Shown one piece after another: positions 36,505 to 45,850 of a stretch of 64,000 bases of DNA (position 1 is its first letter; each line of letters opens with the position of its first letter). Origin of the DNA: Cohaesibacter sp. ES.047 (GTDB lineage Bacteria > Pseudomonadota > Alphaproteobacteria > Rhizobiales > Cohaesibacteraceae); NCBI RefSeq assembly GCF_900215505.1, contig NZ_LT907844.1, forward strand, positions 1,116,001 through 1,180,000, read 5' to 3'. Below the pieces are notes generated by a model. The model worked only from the letters and a program-made list of their open reading frames with translations. It was not told the DNA's origin and did no database searches. Position numbers and translations under genes: made by a program.

Positions 36505-37671
36505 TCAGGCTGGCAGGGCGGCCTCGACGGTTTTAATCCAGTAGGAAGCCCCGATGGGGATGACCTCGTCATTGAAGTCATAATCGGGGTGGTGGAGGGG
36601 AGCGCTGTGGCCGTTGCCGACAAAGATGAAGGCACCGGGGCAGGCTTCAAGCATGAAGGAGAAGTCCTCCGCACCCATGGAAGGGACAAAGGTGTCATCG
36701 ACCCTGTCATCTCCCACGATGGAGCGGGCGATTGCGGCTGCGCGTTCTGTCGGTTCATCGTGATTGACGGTGACCGGATAGTCGCGCTTGTAGTGCAGGG
36801 TGGCGTGTGCGCCATAGACCGCTGCGGTGCCTTCCACGACTTCCTTGAGGCGACGTTCGGCCATATCGCGGACATCGGGATCAAGGGTGCGCACGGTTCC
36901 CTCGATCATGCCGGTCTGGGGAAGCACATTGTCGGTGAAGCCGGCCTTGACGTGACACAGGGAGACGACGAGCGCCTGTTGCGGATCGGTGTTGCGGCTG
37001 ACAAGGGTCTGCACGGCCTGAATGATGGCCGCCATGACGACCACCGTGTCGACACCCTGATGGGGTTTGGCTGCATGGCCACCCTTGCCCTCGACGTCGA
37101 TCAAGATGCGATCGGCGGATGCCATGAGCGCGCCCTTGCAGATGGCAAAGGTGCCAAGGTCGAGTTCGGGCCAGTTGTGCATGCCATAGACCTCATCAAT
37201 GCCCCAGCGGCTGATGAGGCCGTCATTGATCATTTCGCGCGCTCCGCCGCCGCCTTCCTCCGCGGGTTGGAAGATCAACACGACCTTGCCGTCGAAGTTG
37301 CGGCTTTCCTGCAAATATTTTGCGGCGGCGAGCAGCATGGTGGTATGGCCATCATGACCACAGGCGTGCATGACACCCGCGACCGTGGAGGCATAGGGTT
37401 TGCCCGATGTTTCCTGTAATGGCAGGGCGTCCATATCGGCGCGCAGGCCCACCGTCTTGCCCGATTTGTTGGTTTTGCCCTCGATCACCGCCACGATGCC
37501 GCTTTTTCCCACCCCGGTGGTGATGTCGTCGATACCGTAGCTCTTGAGTTCCTTCACGATGCGCTGGACGGTCAGGGGCACATCGAACATGAGCTCTGGC
37601 TGTTGATGAAGGTCCCGTCGAACCTTGGTCATCTCGTCGTGAAAGTCGGCGATGCGATTGACAATCGGCAT
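36505..37671 (-). CDS. M20 family amidohydrolase (aminoacylase/hippurate hydrolase type)
   Basis: This zinc/manganese peptidase-like enzyme of 388 residues removes acyl groups from N-acyl amino acids. The metal-binding HACGHDGHTTMLL lies near 106-118. The second acidic cluster is FQPAEEGGGGAREM near 138-151, followed by YGMHNWPELDLGTFAI, and the dimerisation domain sits in the middle. The C-terminal MGAEDFSFM supplies another ligand region. Substrate preference among hippurate, N-acetyl and similar compounds cannot be decided. It stands alone, 58 bp upstream of the TauE/SafE gene. Confidence 0.92.
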   Translation of the reverse strand: MPIVNRIADFHDEMTKVRRDLHQQPELMFDVPLTVQRIVKELKSYGIDDITTGVGKSGIVAVIEGKTNKSGKTVGLRADMDALPLQETSGKPYASTVAGVMHACGHDGHTTMLLAAAKYLQESRNFDGKVVLIFQPAEEGGGGAREMINDGLISRWGIDEVYGMHNWPELDLGTFAICKGALMASADRILIDVEGKGGHAAKPHQGVDTVVVMAAIIQAVQTLVSRNTDPQQALVVSLCHVKAGFTDNVLPQTGMIEGTVRTLDPDVRDMAERRLKEVVEGTAAVYGAHATLHYKRDYPVTVNHDEPTERAAAIARSIVGDDRVDDTFVPSMGAEDFSFMLEACPGAFIFVGNGHSAPLHHPDYDFNDEVIPIGASYWIKTVEAALPA

Positions 37672-37974
37672 GAAGTCGGCCTGTTGCTGCTAGAGGAACG
37701 GGGTAGGGGGCGGTCGTTGGATCTGGTGACAATCGACCTGCCCTTGGAGTTTGGCTGCAGCTTAATTTGCCGTTCGCACGTCGGCAAGACCAATTGTTGT
37801 GCGGTGTCGTCCCTGTCCAGATGGCGGTTGCAATAATTTGATTGCTCACCGCATGGCCTTCAGGCTTGTCCATGTCCGGCGCATCAGGTAGAGAGGTTGG
37901 GTTCCTTTAACCAGTTATTGTCCAGAGGCGGGTCCTCCATGTTTGCCATGTCTTTCCTGAAAGAGTGCCGTTTC

Positions 37975-39144
37975 ATGCTCAAGACGAGCGCGGTCCGACT
38001 TGGAATGCTAGCGGTTTTTCTCGCGGTGATGGCATCCGGTGAGGCGCTGGCTGCCCAGAAGGCTGCAAAGCCGACACAGGATTTGACCCTGTTGCCTCGC
38101 CCGCTCCTTTTGATGGATGTGAACACGGGCAAGGTGCTGTTTCACCAGAAGGGAAATCAGAAATGGTATCCCGCGTCCCTGACCAAGCTGATGACTGCCT
38201 ATGTCACCTTTCGCGCCATCGAGGCCGGTGAGATTTCCGAAGACAGCATCGTGACGGTCTCTGCCCATGCGCTCGCCTATCCGCCGTCGAAAATGGGGTT
38301 CAAGGTGGGGACGCAATTGACGGTCGGCAATGCCTTGAAAATGGTGCTGGTGAAATCGGCCAACGATATCGCAGCAGCGCTCGGTGAGCGGGTTGCCGGT
38401 TCGGAGCCAGAGTTTGCGCGCAGAATGAACAGGGAAGCGGCGCGGCTGGGCATGCGGGCATCCCACTTTATCAATGCCAACGGGCTTTATATGTCCGGTC
38501 AGACGACTTCAGCGCGGGACATGGCGGTGCTGACACGCCATATTCTGTTGGAATATCCGCAACATCGGTCTCTGTTTCGCATTCCGGCCATTCGGCATGG
38601 CAAGCGCGTGCTCAAATCCTACAACAGCCTGCTCGAGACCTATCGTGGGGCCAATGGCATGAAGACCGGATTTGTTTGCGCATCAGGCTACAATATCGTT
38701 GCGGCCGCCGAACGGGGCGGGCGGCAGCTGGTTGCCGTGGTGCTCGGTGCTCCGAACTCGCAGTGGCGGGCGGAGACAGCCGCCTTCCTGCTCACACAAG
38801 GGTTCACCCGTACTGACATGGCATCCGGGCGGGGCGTGCCTGTGACCAACACGGCGGCCTTTGGCCCGATCAGCCGAGCGGACGATCTGCGCAGCGAGAT
38901 CTGCCCCAACGGTCAGCCGAAATGGGTGGGCAAGATCAATTTCACCAAAAGCTATCTGTCGCCGCGATTCAAGTTGATGGATCCTGTGCAGGTGCGTGCG
39001 GGCATTCCGAAACGAAAGATCAAATTGCCGGTGCAATTGGTTTCGCTGCCGATCTCTGCTCCGGTCGAGAAAAGCGGGTTCATTGCCAAGTCGAAAAAGG
39101 GCAAGGTCATCTCGCTTTCCCGCTTGCCGCGTCCCAAGCCGTGA
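37975..39144 (+). CDS. D-alanyl-D-alanine carboxypeptidase
   Basis: This is a penicillin-binding protein of the DacA/DacF type that trims the pentapeptide stem of peptidoglycan in the periplasm. In the 389-residue form a signal peptide ends near GEALAAQ (about 20-27). The catalytic motifs are S68-x-x-K71 in PASLTKLM, S128-A-N130, and K230-T-G in GMKTGF. A basic C-terminal region rich in K and P follows in place of the classical amphipathic anchor. Two ATGs compete: 37939 and 37975. The latter gives a compact signal peptide. The frame is open back to a TTG at 37897. Confidence 0.92.
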   Translation: MLKTSAVRLGMLAVFLAVMASGEALAAQKAAKPTQDLTLLPRPLLLMDVNTGKVLFHQKGNQKWYPASLTKLMTAYVTFRAIEAGEISEDSIVTVSAHALAYPPSKMGFKVGTQLTVGNALKMVLVKSANDIAAALGERVAGSEPEFARRMNREAARLGMRASHFINANGLYMSGQTTSARDMAVLTRHILLEYPQHRSLFRIPAIRHGKRVLKSYNSLLETYRGANGMKTGFVCASGYNIVAAAERGGRQLVAVVLGAPNSQWRAETAAFLLTQGFTRTDMASGRGVPVTNTAAFGPISRADDLRSEICPNGQPKWVGKINFTKSYLSPRFKLMDPVQVRAGIPKRKIKLPVQLVSLPISAPVEKSGFIAKSKKGKVISLSRLPRPKP

Positions 39145-39177
39145 GCGATTGCTGTGCGATTGGGCCGGCCGTTTGAG

Positions 39178-39396
39178 CTAGCCTTTTTCGATGATGAAAT
39201 GCACCTTTTCGCCCGTGGTCTCCTGCGATAGCAGGCGGTGGCCCTTTTCAGCGCAAAAGTGAGGCAGGTCGAGCGTCGCCAAGGGGTCCGTGGTGACGAC
39301 GGTGATCTGGTCTCCTGTTTCAAGCCCGGTCAGTGCCTTTTGGGTCCGCAAGACGGGCAAGGGGCATTTGAGGCCGGAGAGATCGAGTTCCTGCAT
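39178..39396 (-). CDS. tusA: TusA-family sulfurtransferase
   Basis: This 72-residue protein of the TusA/SirA fold moves persulfide sulfur in thiolation pathways. The active cysteine C11 lies in the C-P-x-P motif of GLKCPLPVLR, followed by the two-helix, four-strand pattern and TTDPLATLDLPHFC. The ATG at 39396 (MQELDLSGLKCPLP) gives the family length; the frame is open to 39462. It converges with the carboxypeptidase gene. Confidence 0.9.
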   Translation of the reverse strand: MQELDLSGLKCPLPVLRTQKALTGLETGDQITVVTTDPLATLDLPHFCAEKGHRLLSQETTGEKVHFIIEKG

Positions 39397-39538
39397 GATG
39401 GGGCGTCCGCTTGGTAAACATGACAGATCGTGGTGTCTGATAGCCCTGTTTAGCGGCTCCACTTTTCTTCTTCAACGGGATATGTGAGGATGCACCAAAG
39501 CGTGCGATGATCCAGCCCATTTGAACAAGGAGTTTTGT

Positions 39539-40078
39539 GTGACTGAAGCGAATGATGTTCTTGATTTCTGGTTTTCCGCGGACCCGGAAATGTGGTTTAC
39601 CAAAGATCCGGCTTTTGACGAGCAGATCAGTGACCGGTTCGGTTCTGTGATGGATGCGGCCAGAGCCGGTCAGTTGGCCCATTGGGAGGCCAGCGCGCAA
39701 GGGCTGCTCGCTCTGATCATCGTGCTTGATCAGTTCTCTCGCAATGTATTTCGCAATTCGGCTCTTGCCTTCACATCGGACGACGAGGCCTTGAGGCTCT
39801 CGCACAAGCTTGTGAAGCATCCGGACTGGGATGCGTTGTCGGTTCATCAGAAGCAGTTCGCTGTCATGCCCATGATGCATGCCGAGGATCTCGGCGAGCA
39901 GGAGAATTGTCTGAAATGGATGAAGCGGCTCGAGCTGGAGGAAAGCGTGCGCTACGCCCAGATCCATCTTGATATCATTGAGCGCTTCGGACGCTTTCCC
40001 CATCGCAATCATGTGCTGGGGCGCCGGACCACACCCGAGGAACAGGCTTTTCTCGATGAGGGCGGGTTCGCGGGCTGA
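39539..40078 (+). CDS. DUF924 family protein
   Basis: This 179-residue protein has the DUF924 opening VLDFWFSADPEMWFTKDPAFDEQI, the middle LIIVLDQFSRNVFRNSALAFTSD and the end FGRFPHRNHVLGRRTTPEEQAFL. The family is tetratricopeptide-like and its function is not established. The start is a GTG at 39539 with AAGGAG 6 bases upstream; a TTG at 39521 is also in frame but overlaps the ribosome site. Confidence 0.88.
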   Translation: MTEANDVLDFWFSADPEMWFTKDPAFDEQISDRFGSVMDAARAGQLAHWEASAQGLLALIIVLDQFSRNVFRNSALAFTSDDEALRLSHKLVKHPDWDALSVHQKQFAVMPMMHAEDLGEQENCLKWMKRLELEESVRYAQIHLDIIERFGRFPHRNHVLGRRTTPEEQAFLDEGGFAG

Positions 40079-40419
40079 AGGCCCTTGAGGCGAAAAGCCT
40101 GTGTGCAGATTGGTCGCTGTGGGGATTTTTGCAATCATGGTTACCAACCTGTAGACGGTTGTTCACGCGACCGGTGTTTTGTCTAGGATTGACAGAAAAG
40201 AGCCAATTTTAATTACTTTTCGGCGTCAATGGCCGCTGGAGGCAAGTCTTGTGCGGCTTGACGGGGTGGCTCATGCTGCCCTGTTGGCGGGCTGATGTTA
40301 ACCAACACCATAGCTAGTTGCTCGTTGATCCATAAAAACGCGTATATTGGTCCTCAAGGTCATCACGGTCTTTCAACCTCTTGGTGGCCATGATGTCGCA
40401 GTTGTGATGCTTCAAACGC
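40079..40419. other. Gap between the DUF924 gene and the acetyltransferase gene
   Basis: This 341-base non-coding stretch contains AT-rich patches near 40200 and 40320-40360 that could be promoters for the downstream gene. I see no gene or terminator that I can support. Confidence 0.4.
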
Positions 40420-41562
40420 GTGGATGCAATGCTCTTACGGTCGGACATATCTCTGACAGGCAGTGACCTGCAAAGCACAAGCATAGTGGATCAGTTCGAT
40501 AATCCATTCATGCATGAAGCATTCGTGCGTGCGAGTGAAGGTCGGCTCCGTCCGGGGCCGCTCCATGCCATCAGTGAGCAGGGCTACGACTTTGCCTGGG
40601 ACGTGAAACGCTTGCTTCCCTCTCTCGGGGCCAAGATTGCGACCTTTCTGGCGCACGGAACAGCACCTCTGGGGGCTGGTTTCTCATCCCACACCCTAGC
40701 CGCTGGCGACTGGACGCGAACGGAAGCGGCGTTTTGCAATGCTCTTGATCGCATGGCTGATGCCTCCGGCGCTGATGTCATCGTCTGGCCCTATTTCCCG
40801 CTGGAGGCGCAAGAGCGTGGCTGGCTTTCCAGTTGGCTCAGTGACCGGCTGGACCGGGATATTTCACGTCTGTTGCTATCGTCTCACGAGCATCAGCGGG
40901 CTTTTCTGGATGCCCAGATCAATCCGGACGAGCCTGACGGTGAATATGCGGGACTGTCGCTCAGCCGCAACAAGCGTAAGACGACAGGACGACAGTTGCG
41001 CCGGCTTTCCGAGCTTGGACAGGTGCACTTCCGCTCGACTCGCGGCGATCTTGATCTGACCGAAGCCATGGATGTGTTTCTGCGGACCGAAGCCTCTGGC
41101 TGGAAAGCCAAGAGCGGAACCGCTCTGGCGGTTGATCATGGATCGCGGACCTTTGTGGAGAGCTTCATGCCCGCCATGATCCGTGACGGCCTTGGTCAGA
41201 TCGATCTGATGATGCTTGATGACAAGTGCATCGCCGGGCTGATATCGCTTCGTGCTGGTCGGGGTCTTTTTACCTGGAAAACCGGCATGGACGAGGTCTA
41301 CAAGCGGTTCTCTCCGGGGGTGCATGTGTTGATGCATGTCAGTCAGGAAGCGCTGCGGGATGACACCATCGATTATGTCGACAGCCTAGCCGATGCCGGC
41401 CATCCGGTGGCCGAGCATATCTGGTCGGGTCGGCGCAGTTTTGGCCGGCTTTACGTGCCACTGAACAGCCACGGCATCGCGGCGGCTCAAAGCCTGCGTG
41501 CCTCTATCCTGCTGAAGGATAAAGCGCGTTACTGGGCGAAAAAGGTGTTGGGCCGAGGCTGA
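40420..41562 (+). CDS. GNAT family acetyltransferase, BcsL/CelD-like
   Basis: This 380-residue cytosolic protein has a C-terminal GNAT fold of the Acetyltransf_6 kind linked to extracellular polysaccharide (cellulose) synthesis. Typical stretches are SLSRNKRKTTGRQLRRLSELGQVHF near 180-204, the EASGWKAKSGTAL motif near 225-237 and LISLRAGRGLFTWKTGMDE near 270-288. No cellulose synthase genes are nearby, so the target is unknown. The start may be the GTG at 40420 or an ATG three codons later. Its 3' end overlaps the CAP gene tail by 34 bases. Confidence 0.75.
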   Translation: MDAMLLRSDISLTGSDLQSTSIVDQFDNPFMHEAFVRASEGRLRPGPLHAISEQGYDFAWDVKRLLPSLGAKIATFLAHGTAPLGAGFSSHTLAAGDWTRTEAAFCNALDRMADASGADVIVWPYFPLEAQERGWLSSWLSDRLDRDISRLLLSSHEHQRAFLDAQINPDEPDGEYAGLSLSRNKRKTTGRQLRRLSELGQVHFRSTRGDLDLTEAMDVFLRTEASGWKAKSGTALAVDHGSRTFVESFMPAMIRDGLGQIDLMMLDDKCIAGLISLRAGRGLFTWKTGMDEVYKRFSPGVHVLMHVSQEALRDDTIDYVDSLADAGHPVAEHIWSGRRSFGRLYVPLNSHGIAAAQSLRASILLKDKARYWAKKVLGRG

Positions 41563-42110
41563 TCGGTTGAGACCGCCTGAGATATGGGCGGCTCGTCGGG
41601 CTTGGCCAGGATAAGTGTCCAGAACACCTTGTATTTCACATTTTCCCGATAACTTGTCGCGATACCCATCTCGGTCACGCCCTTCTTGAGCATGTTGAGA
41701 TTATGCCGCCGGGAATCCCGCCAGCCGGAAAAGGCTTCCGCAAGGCTCCAGTAGCCAGCGCCGATATTCTCGGTGGCCAGAACGGGATCATAGCCTGCGC
41801 GACCAAGACGTTTTATCAAAGTCTGGTTCTTGCTCAATGCATGATCGACGCGCCCGCTGCTGGCCATGGCGTCCGACTGTTCCTGTGCGGCCGCGGCCAG
41901 CCTTGGGCTCAGGGTCAGTGTGCCAAGACCATTGCGCTTGCGATAGGCGTTGACGAGTTCGAGCGCGGCCTGCGGATCAACCTTGGCGTTGTCCTTGTTG
42001 AGGCGCTCGTACATGGCCGGTGTCTGCAAATCCGGCCCGCTGGTGCAGGCGGTGAGCAGCGCACCGACAAGGCCAGCAAGCACGAGAGTTTTTGTCAGTG
42101 ACTTAAGCAT
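41529..42110 (-). CDS. CAP-domain (SCP/PR1-like) lipoprotein
   Basis: This 193-residue protein has a signal segment ending in the lipobox LLTAC (C22) and a CAP domain at about 45-170. Visible CAP features are ALELVNAYRKRNGLGTLTLSPRLAAAAQEQSDAMA, a histidine in GRVDHAL, TENIGAGYWSLAEAFSGWRDSRRHNLNML and the final strand YKVFWTLILAKPD. Bacterial CAP proteins have mostly unknown roles. The ATG at 42110 overlaps the end of the upstream MscS gene by 8 bases, so the two are probably translated together. Confidence 0.88.
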   Translation of the reverse strand: MLKSLTKTLVLAGLVGALLTACTSGPDLQTPAMYERLNKDNAKVDPQAALELVNAYRKRNGLGTLTLSPRLAAAAQEQSDAMASSGRVDHALSKNQTLIKRLGRAGYDPVLATENIGAGYWSLAEAFSGWRDSRRHNLNMLKKGVTEMGIATSYRENVKYKVFWTLILAKPDEPPISQAVSTDQPRPNTFFAQ

Positions 42111-44655
42111 TTTGACCGGGTCCTTCATCCACGCCTTGTGATGCGCCGGGCAGGTCGACTTCGTCCTGTCGCGGGGCGGCTGGTTCGCGGGTTTCCTGCG
42201 CTTCATCGGGAGACAAGGCAAGTTGTTTGTCGAGGTTCGGTGAGGAGACCGAACGGATATGCACATCTCTCTGCGGGTAGGGAATCTCGATCCCTGCTTC
42301 CTTGAGAGCCTTGAAAATCTCAAAGCGCAATTCGCTTGATGTGACGAGGGATGTCAGCACATCGTGGACATAGCAGCGGACATCGAAATCGAGTGAGGAG
42401 TCGCCGAAGTTGAGGAAGTATACATCCGGTTCGGGGTAGCTGGCCACAAGAGGAGACTCGTTCGCCACGCGCTTGAGGATTTCCCGCACCTGTTCCGGGT
42501 CCGCGTCATAGGATACCCCGACCGGCACGACGATGCGCCCCATGGCCCCGTTGTGCATCCAGTTCATCACCCGGTTCGAGATCAGTTCGGAGTTGGGCAG
42601 GATGACCGTGGCCCGGTCGAAGGTCTCGATCTTGGTTGCGCGCACCGAGATCTTCTGAACAAAGCCCTGATGCTCGCCAACAACTACCCAGTCGCCGGTT
42701 TTGATCGGTCGCTCAACCAGAAGGATGAGGCCGGAGACGAAGTTGTTGACGATGCTCTGCAAGCCAAAACCGATACCAACCGAGAGCGCACCAGCGACAA
42801 GGGCGATATTGGAGAGATCCAGTCCCATATAGGAAAAGGCCAGCATGGCAGCGACAATGAAGCCGATATAGCCGACGCTTGTCTGTATCGAGTTCTTGAG
42901 GCCCGTATCGAGATTGGTCGCGGGCAGCAGGCTGCGCTCCATCCAGCGCTGGACGCTGCGGACCAGCACAAGTGCGATGAAAAAGACCGCCAGAGCGCCC
43001 AGAATCGCGATCGGTGAAATGGTCAGATCCCCGATCTCGACGCTGAAAATCGCCCGTCGCATGGACGACAGGAAGTCTGTCGACTGAACCCCCCACGGGG
43101 CAAAGATCAAGAGGGCGGCAGCGATGTAAAGAAGGATCCGCAGCAAGCCATTGAGAAGTACGCCGATCTGATTGACGGCCCGCAGGGGAATGCCGATGGA
43201 ATGGGCGCCCTTGCGGACCCGCGGGTTGCTGACGTCGAGCCCTTCGGCAAAGAAGTTGTCCAGCAAGGCGGTGAAGACGCCCAATAGCGCCAGAATGACA
43301 AAGATGCGCAGCATCTGCTCGGCCAGGAACGTGCCAAGGGAAACATAGCCCAGAATGATGGACAGGATGATGCTAACACTGGCCAACCAGACAAGCGGTT
43401 TGAACACCGAGATGAAGCCGGGCAGGAAATTCGAGGCGGATACATCGGCACTGACACTCGGTGTCGAGGTCATGCCGTCTTCCTGATCGTCGTCATCCTG
43501 CTCGAGATCGCCAAGGGTAATGCGCATTGCAAGCCAGATAAGGACAGCAACGAGCACTGCCGAAACGCCCGAGATAAGGATCGTCGTTTCGATGGGCGTG
43601 AAGAGAAGCTGCTGTGTTTCCCGGAAGGTTAGGTCAATACCTGTTATGATCAGCAACACAATGGCCACACCGAAAAGCTTGTGCGCGCTGCTGGTGGTCA
43701 GGTTCAACAGACGATATTGGGGTTTGGTGGGCGCGGTGAGCACGCGCACGAGACCATACCCAAGTGAAATGCTGAGAATGACGTAGCCGAGTTTGTTGAT
43801 GAATTCATTGACGCGCGGTGGAACCAGTTCGGCGTTCTTCAGGATCAGCAAGACCGCAAACAGGATGAGAAAGGGAACAAAGGTGTAGACAAAGATCGAC
43901 CATGCCGCATGCAGGCTGCGCTGCAGTGCGTTCGGGGTTTCCAGACGCGCCAGACGGCTAACACCGTTGAACAAAAGGTTGCGCAACGGCCCCGCAATGA
44001 GAAAGGCGATGAGCAGGATCATGCCGACAATCTGCCAGATCTGTCCGGCCGCCTTGGAGGACAGGAACGAGGCCCAATCCGAGACCAGGAAGCTCATTGC
44101 ATTGCCGGTCACCTGAAGGCCCGTCAGCCCGTCGAGCCAGAGGTTCGGATTGAGAAGGGAACTGCTGCGGTTGAACAATTGCTCGGTGAACCGCTGCTGT
44201 CTGGCCAGCGTGATCTTGTTGAGCATCTGGGTTGCCCGCACCGAATTGGCCGTCAAAAGTTTAACTTCGGCATCAAGGGCGGCAACCTGATCCTCGAGGT
44301 CACTTCGTCTTTCTTTCAGGGTCGCGGATTCGGGGTTGGCGGTATCGCCCTCTTCGGTCTCTTCTGGTTTGAGTGCCTCGAGGCGAGCCCGATCTTCCGT
44401 CAGGGTCGGCTGCAACTCGTCCTTCTTGTTGCTTGCTTCCTCTACCACTTGCTGAAGTTCTTCGCGCAGGCCTGTAAAGTCGTTTTCGACCAGACTGTCC
44501 CGGTTGAGGGCTGCTTCGATGCGGTCAAGGCGGGTCGTCAGGCTTTCGGCCAGTGATGTGTCGGCCTGCTGCGCCTGTGCGAGGGGCGAAAGCGCAAGCA
44601 TGAGCAAGAGCAACAAGGCGGTGGCCAAGGCGCGCAGAAAGGGAACCTGAATCAC
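42103..44655 (-). CDS. Large MscS-family mechanosensitive channel with DUF3772 domain
   Basis: This 850-residue inner-membrane protein starts with a signal peptide (to AQAQQ). A coiled-coil periplasmic region (about 35-165, DUF3772-like) and several membrane helices at about 205-560 follow. The MscS pore and beta domain occupy about 590-790, with ALSVGIGFGLQSIVNNFVSGLILLVERPIKTGDWV as the pore-helix and beta-domain start. The C-terminus is disordered and acidic. Such channels release solutes on hypo-osmotic shock. The frame starts at a GTG preceded by GAGG. It is followed by an overlapping CAP lipoprotein gene. Confidence 0.9.
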   Translation of the reverse strand: MIQVPFLRALATALLLLLMLALSPLAQAQQADTSLAESLTTRLDRIEAALNRDSLVENDFTGLREELQQVVEEASNKKDELQPTLTEDRARLEALKPEETEEGDTANPESATLKERRSDLEDQVAALDAEVKLLTANSVRATQMLNKITLARQQRFTEQLFNRSSSLLNPNLWLDGLTGLQVTGNAMSFLVSDWASFLSSKAAGQIWQIVGMILLIAFLIAGPLRNLLFNGVSRLARLETPNALQRSLHAAWSIFVYTFVPFLILFAVLLILKNAELVPPRVNEFINKLGYVILSISLGYGLVRVLTAPTKPQYRLLNLTTSSAHKLFGVAIVLLIITGIDLTFRETQQLLFTPIETTILISGVSAVLVAVLIWLAMRITLGDLEQDDDDQEDGMTSTPSVSADVSASNFLPGFISVFKPLVWLASVSIILSIILGYVSLGTFLAEQMLRIFVILALLGVFTALLDNFFAEGLDVSNPRVRKGAHSIGIPLRAVNQIGVLLNGLLRILLYIAAALLIFAPWGVQSTDFLSSMRRAIFSVEIGDLTISPIAILGALAVFFIALVLVRSVQRWMERSLLPATNLDTGLKNSIQTSVGYIGFIVAAMLAFSYMGLDLSNIALVAGALSVGIGFGLQSIVNNFVSGLILLVERPIKTGDWVVVGEHQGFVQKISVRATKIETFDRATVILPNSELISNRVMNWMHNGAMGRIVVPVGVSYDADPEQVREILKRVANESPLVASYPEPDVYFLNFGDSSLDFDVRCYVHDVLTSLVTSSELRFEIFKALKEAGIEIPYPQRDVHIRSVSSPNLDKQLALSPDEAQETREPAAPRQDEVDLPGASQGVDEGPGQNA

Positions 44656-44870
44656 GAAAGCATTCCTCTGATCGTGGTGTCTTTGGTTGCGAGAGTAAAA
44701 GGTCTACTGGAATTCGGTCGGCAACACAATTGCGCCTATAGGCGCTCTTGGGTGGTGGGATAATGTGATGATTGTGTGACAGATTGGTCTGTGCGGGCTG
44801 GTTTCCAGTGTTTGTTGACGTTAGGGTTTGGAGGATCCAACACCTCGGTCGAGAGAAAGAGACACAGTTC

Positions 44871-45713
44871 ATGTCCAAGCGATTTGACATTAATGATCCA
44901 GTCTTTCCCAAAGAGCTGAAAGACTTCGTCATGGAAAGCGGTGGCTATCCGTATGAGAAGAAGCTCAAGCGCAAGAAATACGAGAAAGAACTAGAAACTC
45001 TGCAGATCGAACTGGTGAAGGTCCAGCAATGGGTTCAGGACACCGGGCAGAGAATTATCTGCGTATTTGAAGGCCGTGATGCAGCCGGCAAGGGTGGCAC
45101 GATCAAGCGCTTCACCCAATATACCAACTCGCGGTTTGTTCGGGTCGTGGCCCTGTCCAAGCCCAGCGATGTCGAGGAGGGCCAGTGGTACTTCCAGCGC
45201 TACATCGAGCAATTCCCCACCAGTGGTGAAATCGTTCTGTTCGATCGATCCTGGTATAACCGTGCCGGTGTCGAGCCGGTGATGGGCTTTTGCACCCATG
45301 AGCAGACTGCCAAGTTCTTGCAGGACGTGCCGGGCTTTGAACAGACGATCATCGATAGCGGCACCAAATTGTTTAAATTCTGGCTGAATGTCGGGCAAGA
45401 GATGCAGCTCAAGCGGTTCCATGATCGGCGGCACAGTCCTCTCAAGCACTGGAAGCTTTCTCCCATGGATCTCGAAGCGCTCGACAAATGGGACGATTAT
45501 ACCCGGGCGCGGGACCGGATGCTCAAGCAGTCTCATACGGATGTGGCACCGTGGGTCATCGTGCGGTCGAATGACAAGCGTCGGGCGCGGCTCAACGTGC
45601 TGCGCCATTTCCTCACCAGTCTCGATTATGCCGGCAAGGATGCCTCGGCTATCAATGACCCGGACCAGAACATCCTGAGCCTTGGGCCTGACTTTCTGCA
45701 CGAGAGCGAATAG
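44871..45713 (+). CDS. ppk2: Polyphosphate kinase 2
   Basis: PPK2 transfers phosphate between polyphosphate and nucleoside diphosphates or monophosphates. The 280-residue single-domain protein has Walker A GRDAAGKGG at 68-76, the lid region near 104-140 and the Walker B-type LFDRSWYNRAG at 123-133. Length and the single domain place it in the class I/II group; the exact nucleotide preference cannot be read. The ATG at 44871 (MSKRFDIND) is preceded by a purine-rich GAGAGAAAGAG stretch. A strong terminator follows 15 bases after the stop. Confidence 0.94.
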   Translation: MSKRFDINDPVFPKELKDFVMESGGYPYEKKLKRKKYEKELETLQIELVKVQQWVQDTGQRIICVFEGRDAAGKGGTIKRFTQYTNSRFVRVVALSKPSDVEEGQWYFQRYIEQFPTSGEIVLFDRSWYNRAGVEPVMGFCTHEQTAKFLQDVPGFEQTIIDSGTKLFKFWLNVGQEMQLKRFHDRRHSPLKHWKLSPMDLEALDKWDDYTRARDRMLKQSHTDVAPWVIVRSNDKRRARLNVLRHFLTSLDYAGKDASAINDPDQNILSLGPDFLHESE

Positions 45714-45728
45714 GGCCTACTATAAAAA

Positions 45729-45754
45729 GAAGCGGGCAGTGACCTGCCCGCTTC
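45729..45754 (+). terminator. Terminator after ppk2
   Basis: A perfect 11-bp stem (45729-45739 with 45744-45754, GAAGCGGGCAG and complement) has a 4-base loop. The T-run after it is short. Confidence 0.75.
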
Positions 45755-45850
45755 ATCCTTGCAAATGCCATCATAAGCTTGTGTCGATCACGTCTTGACC
45801 GGGATTGTTTCGACGTGCTGGAGCTGCGGATAGCAGCTGCCCCTGATCGC

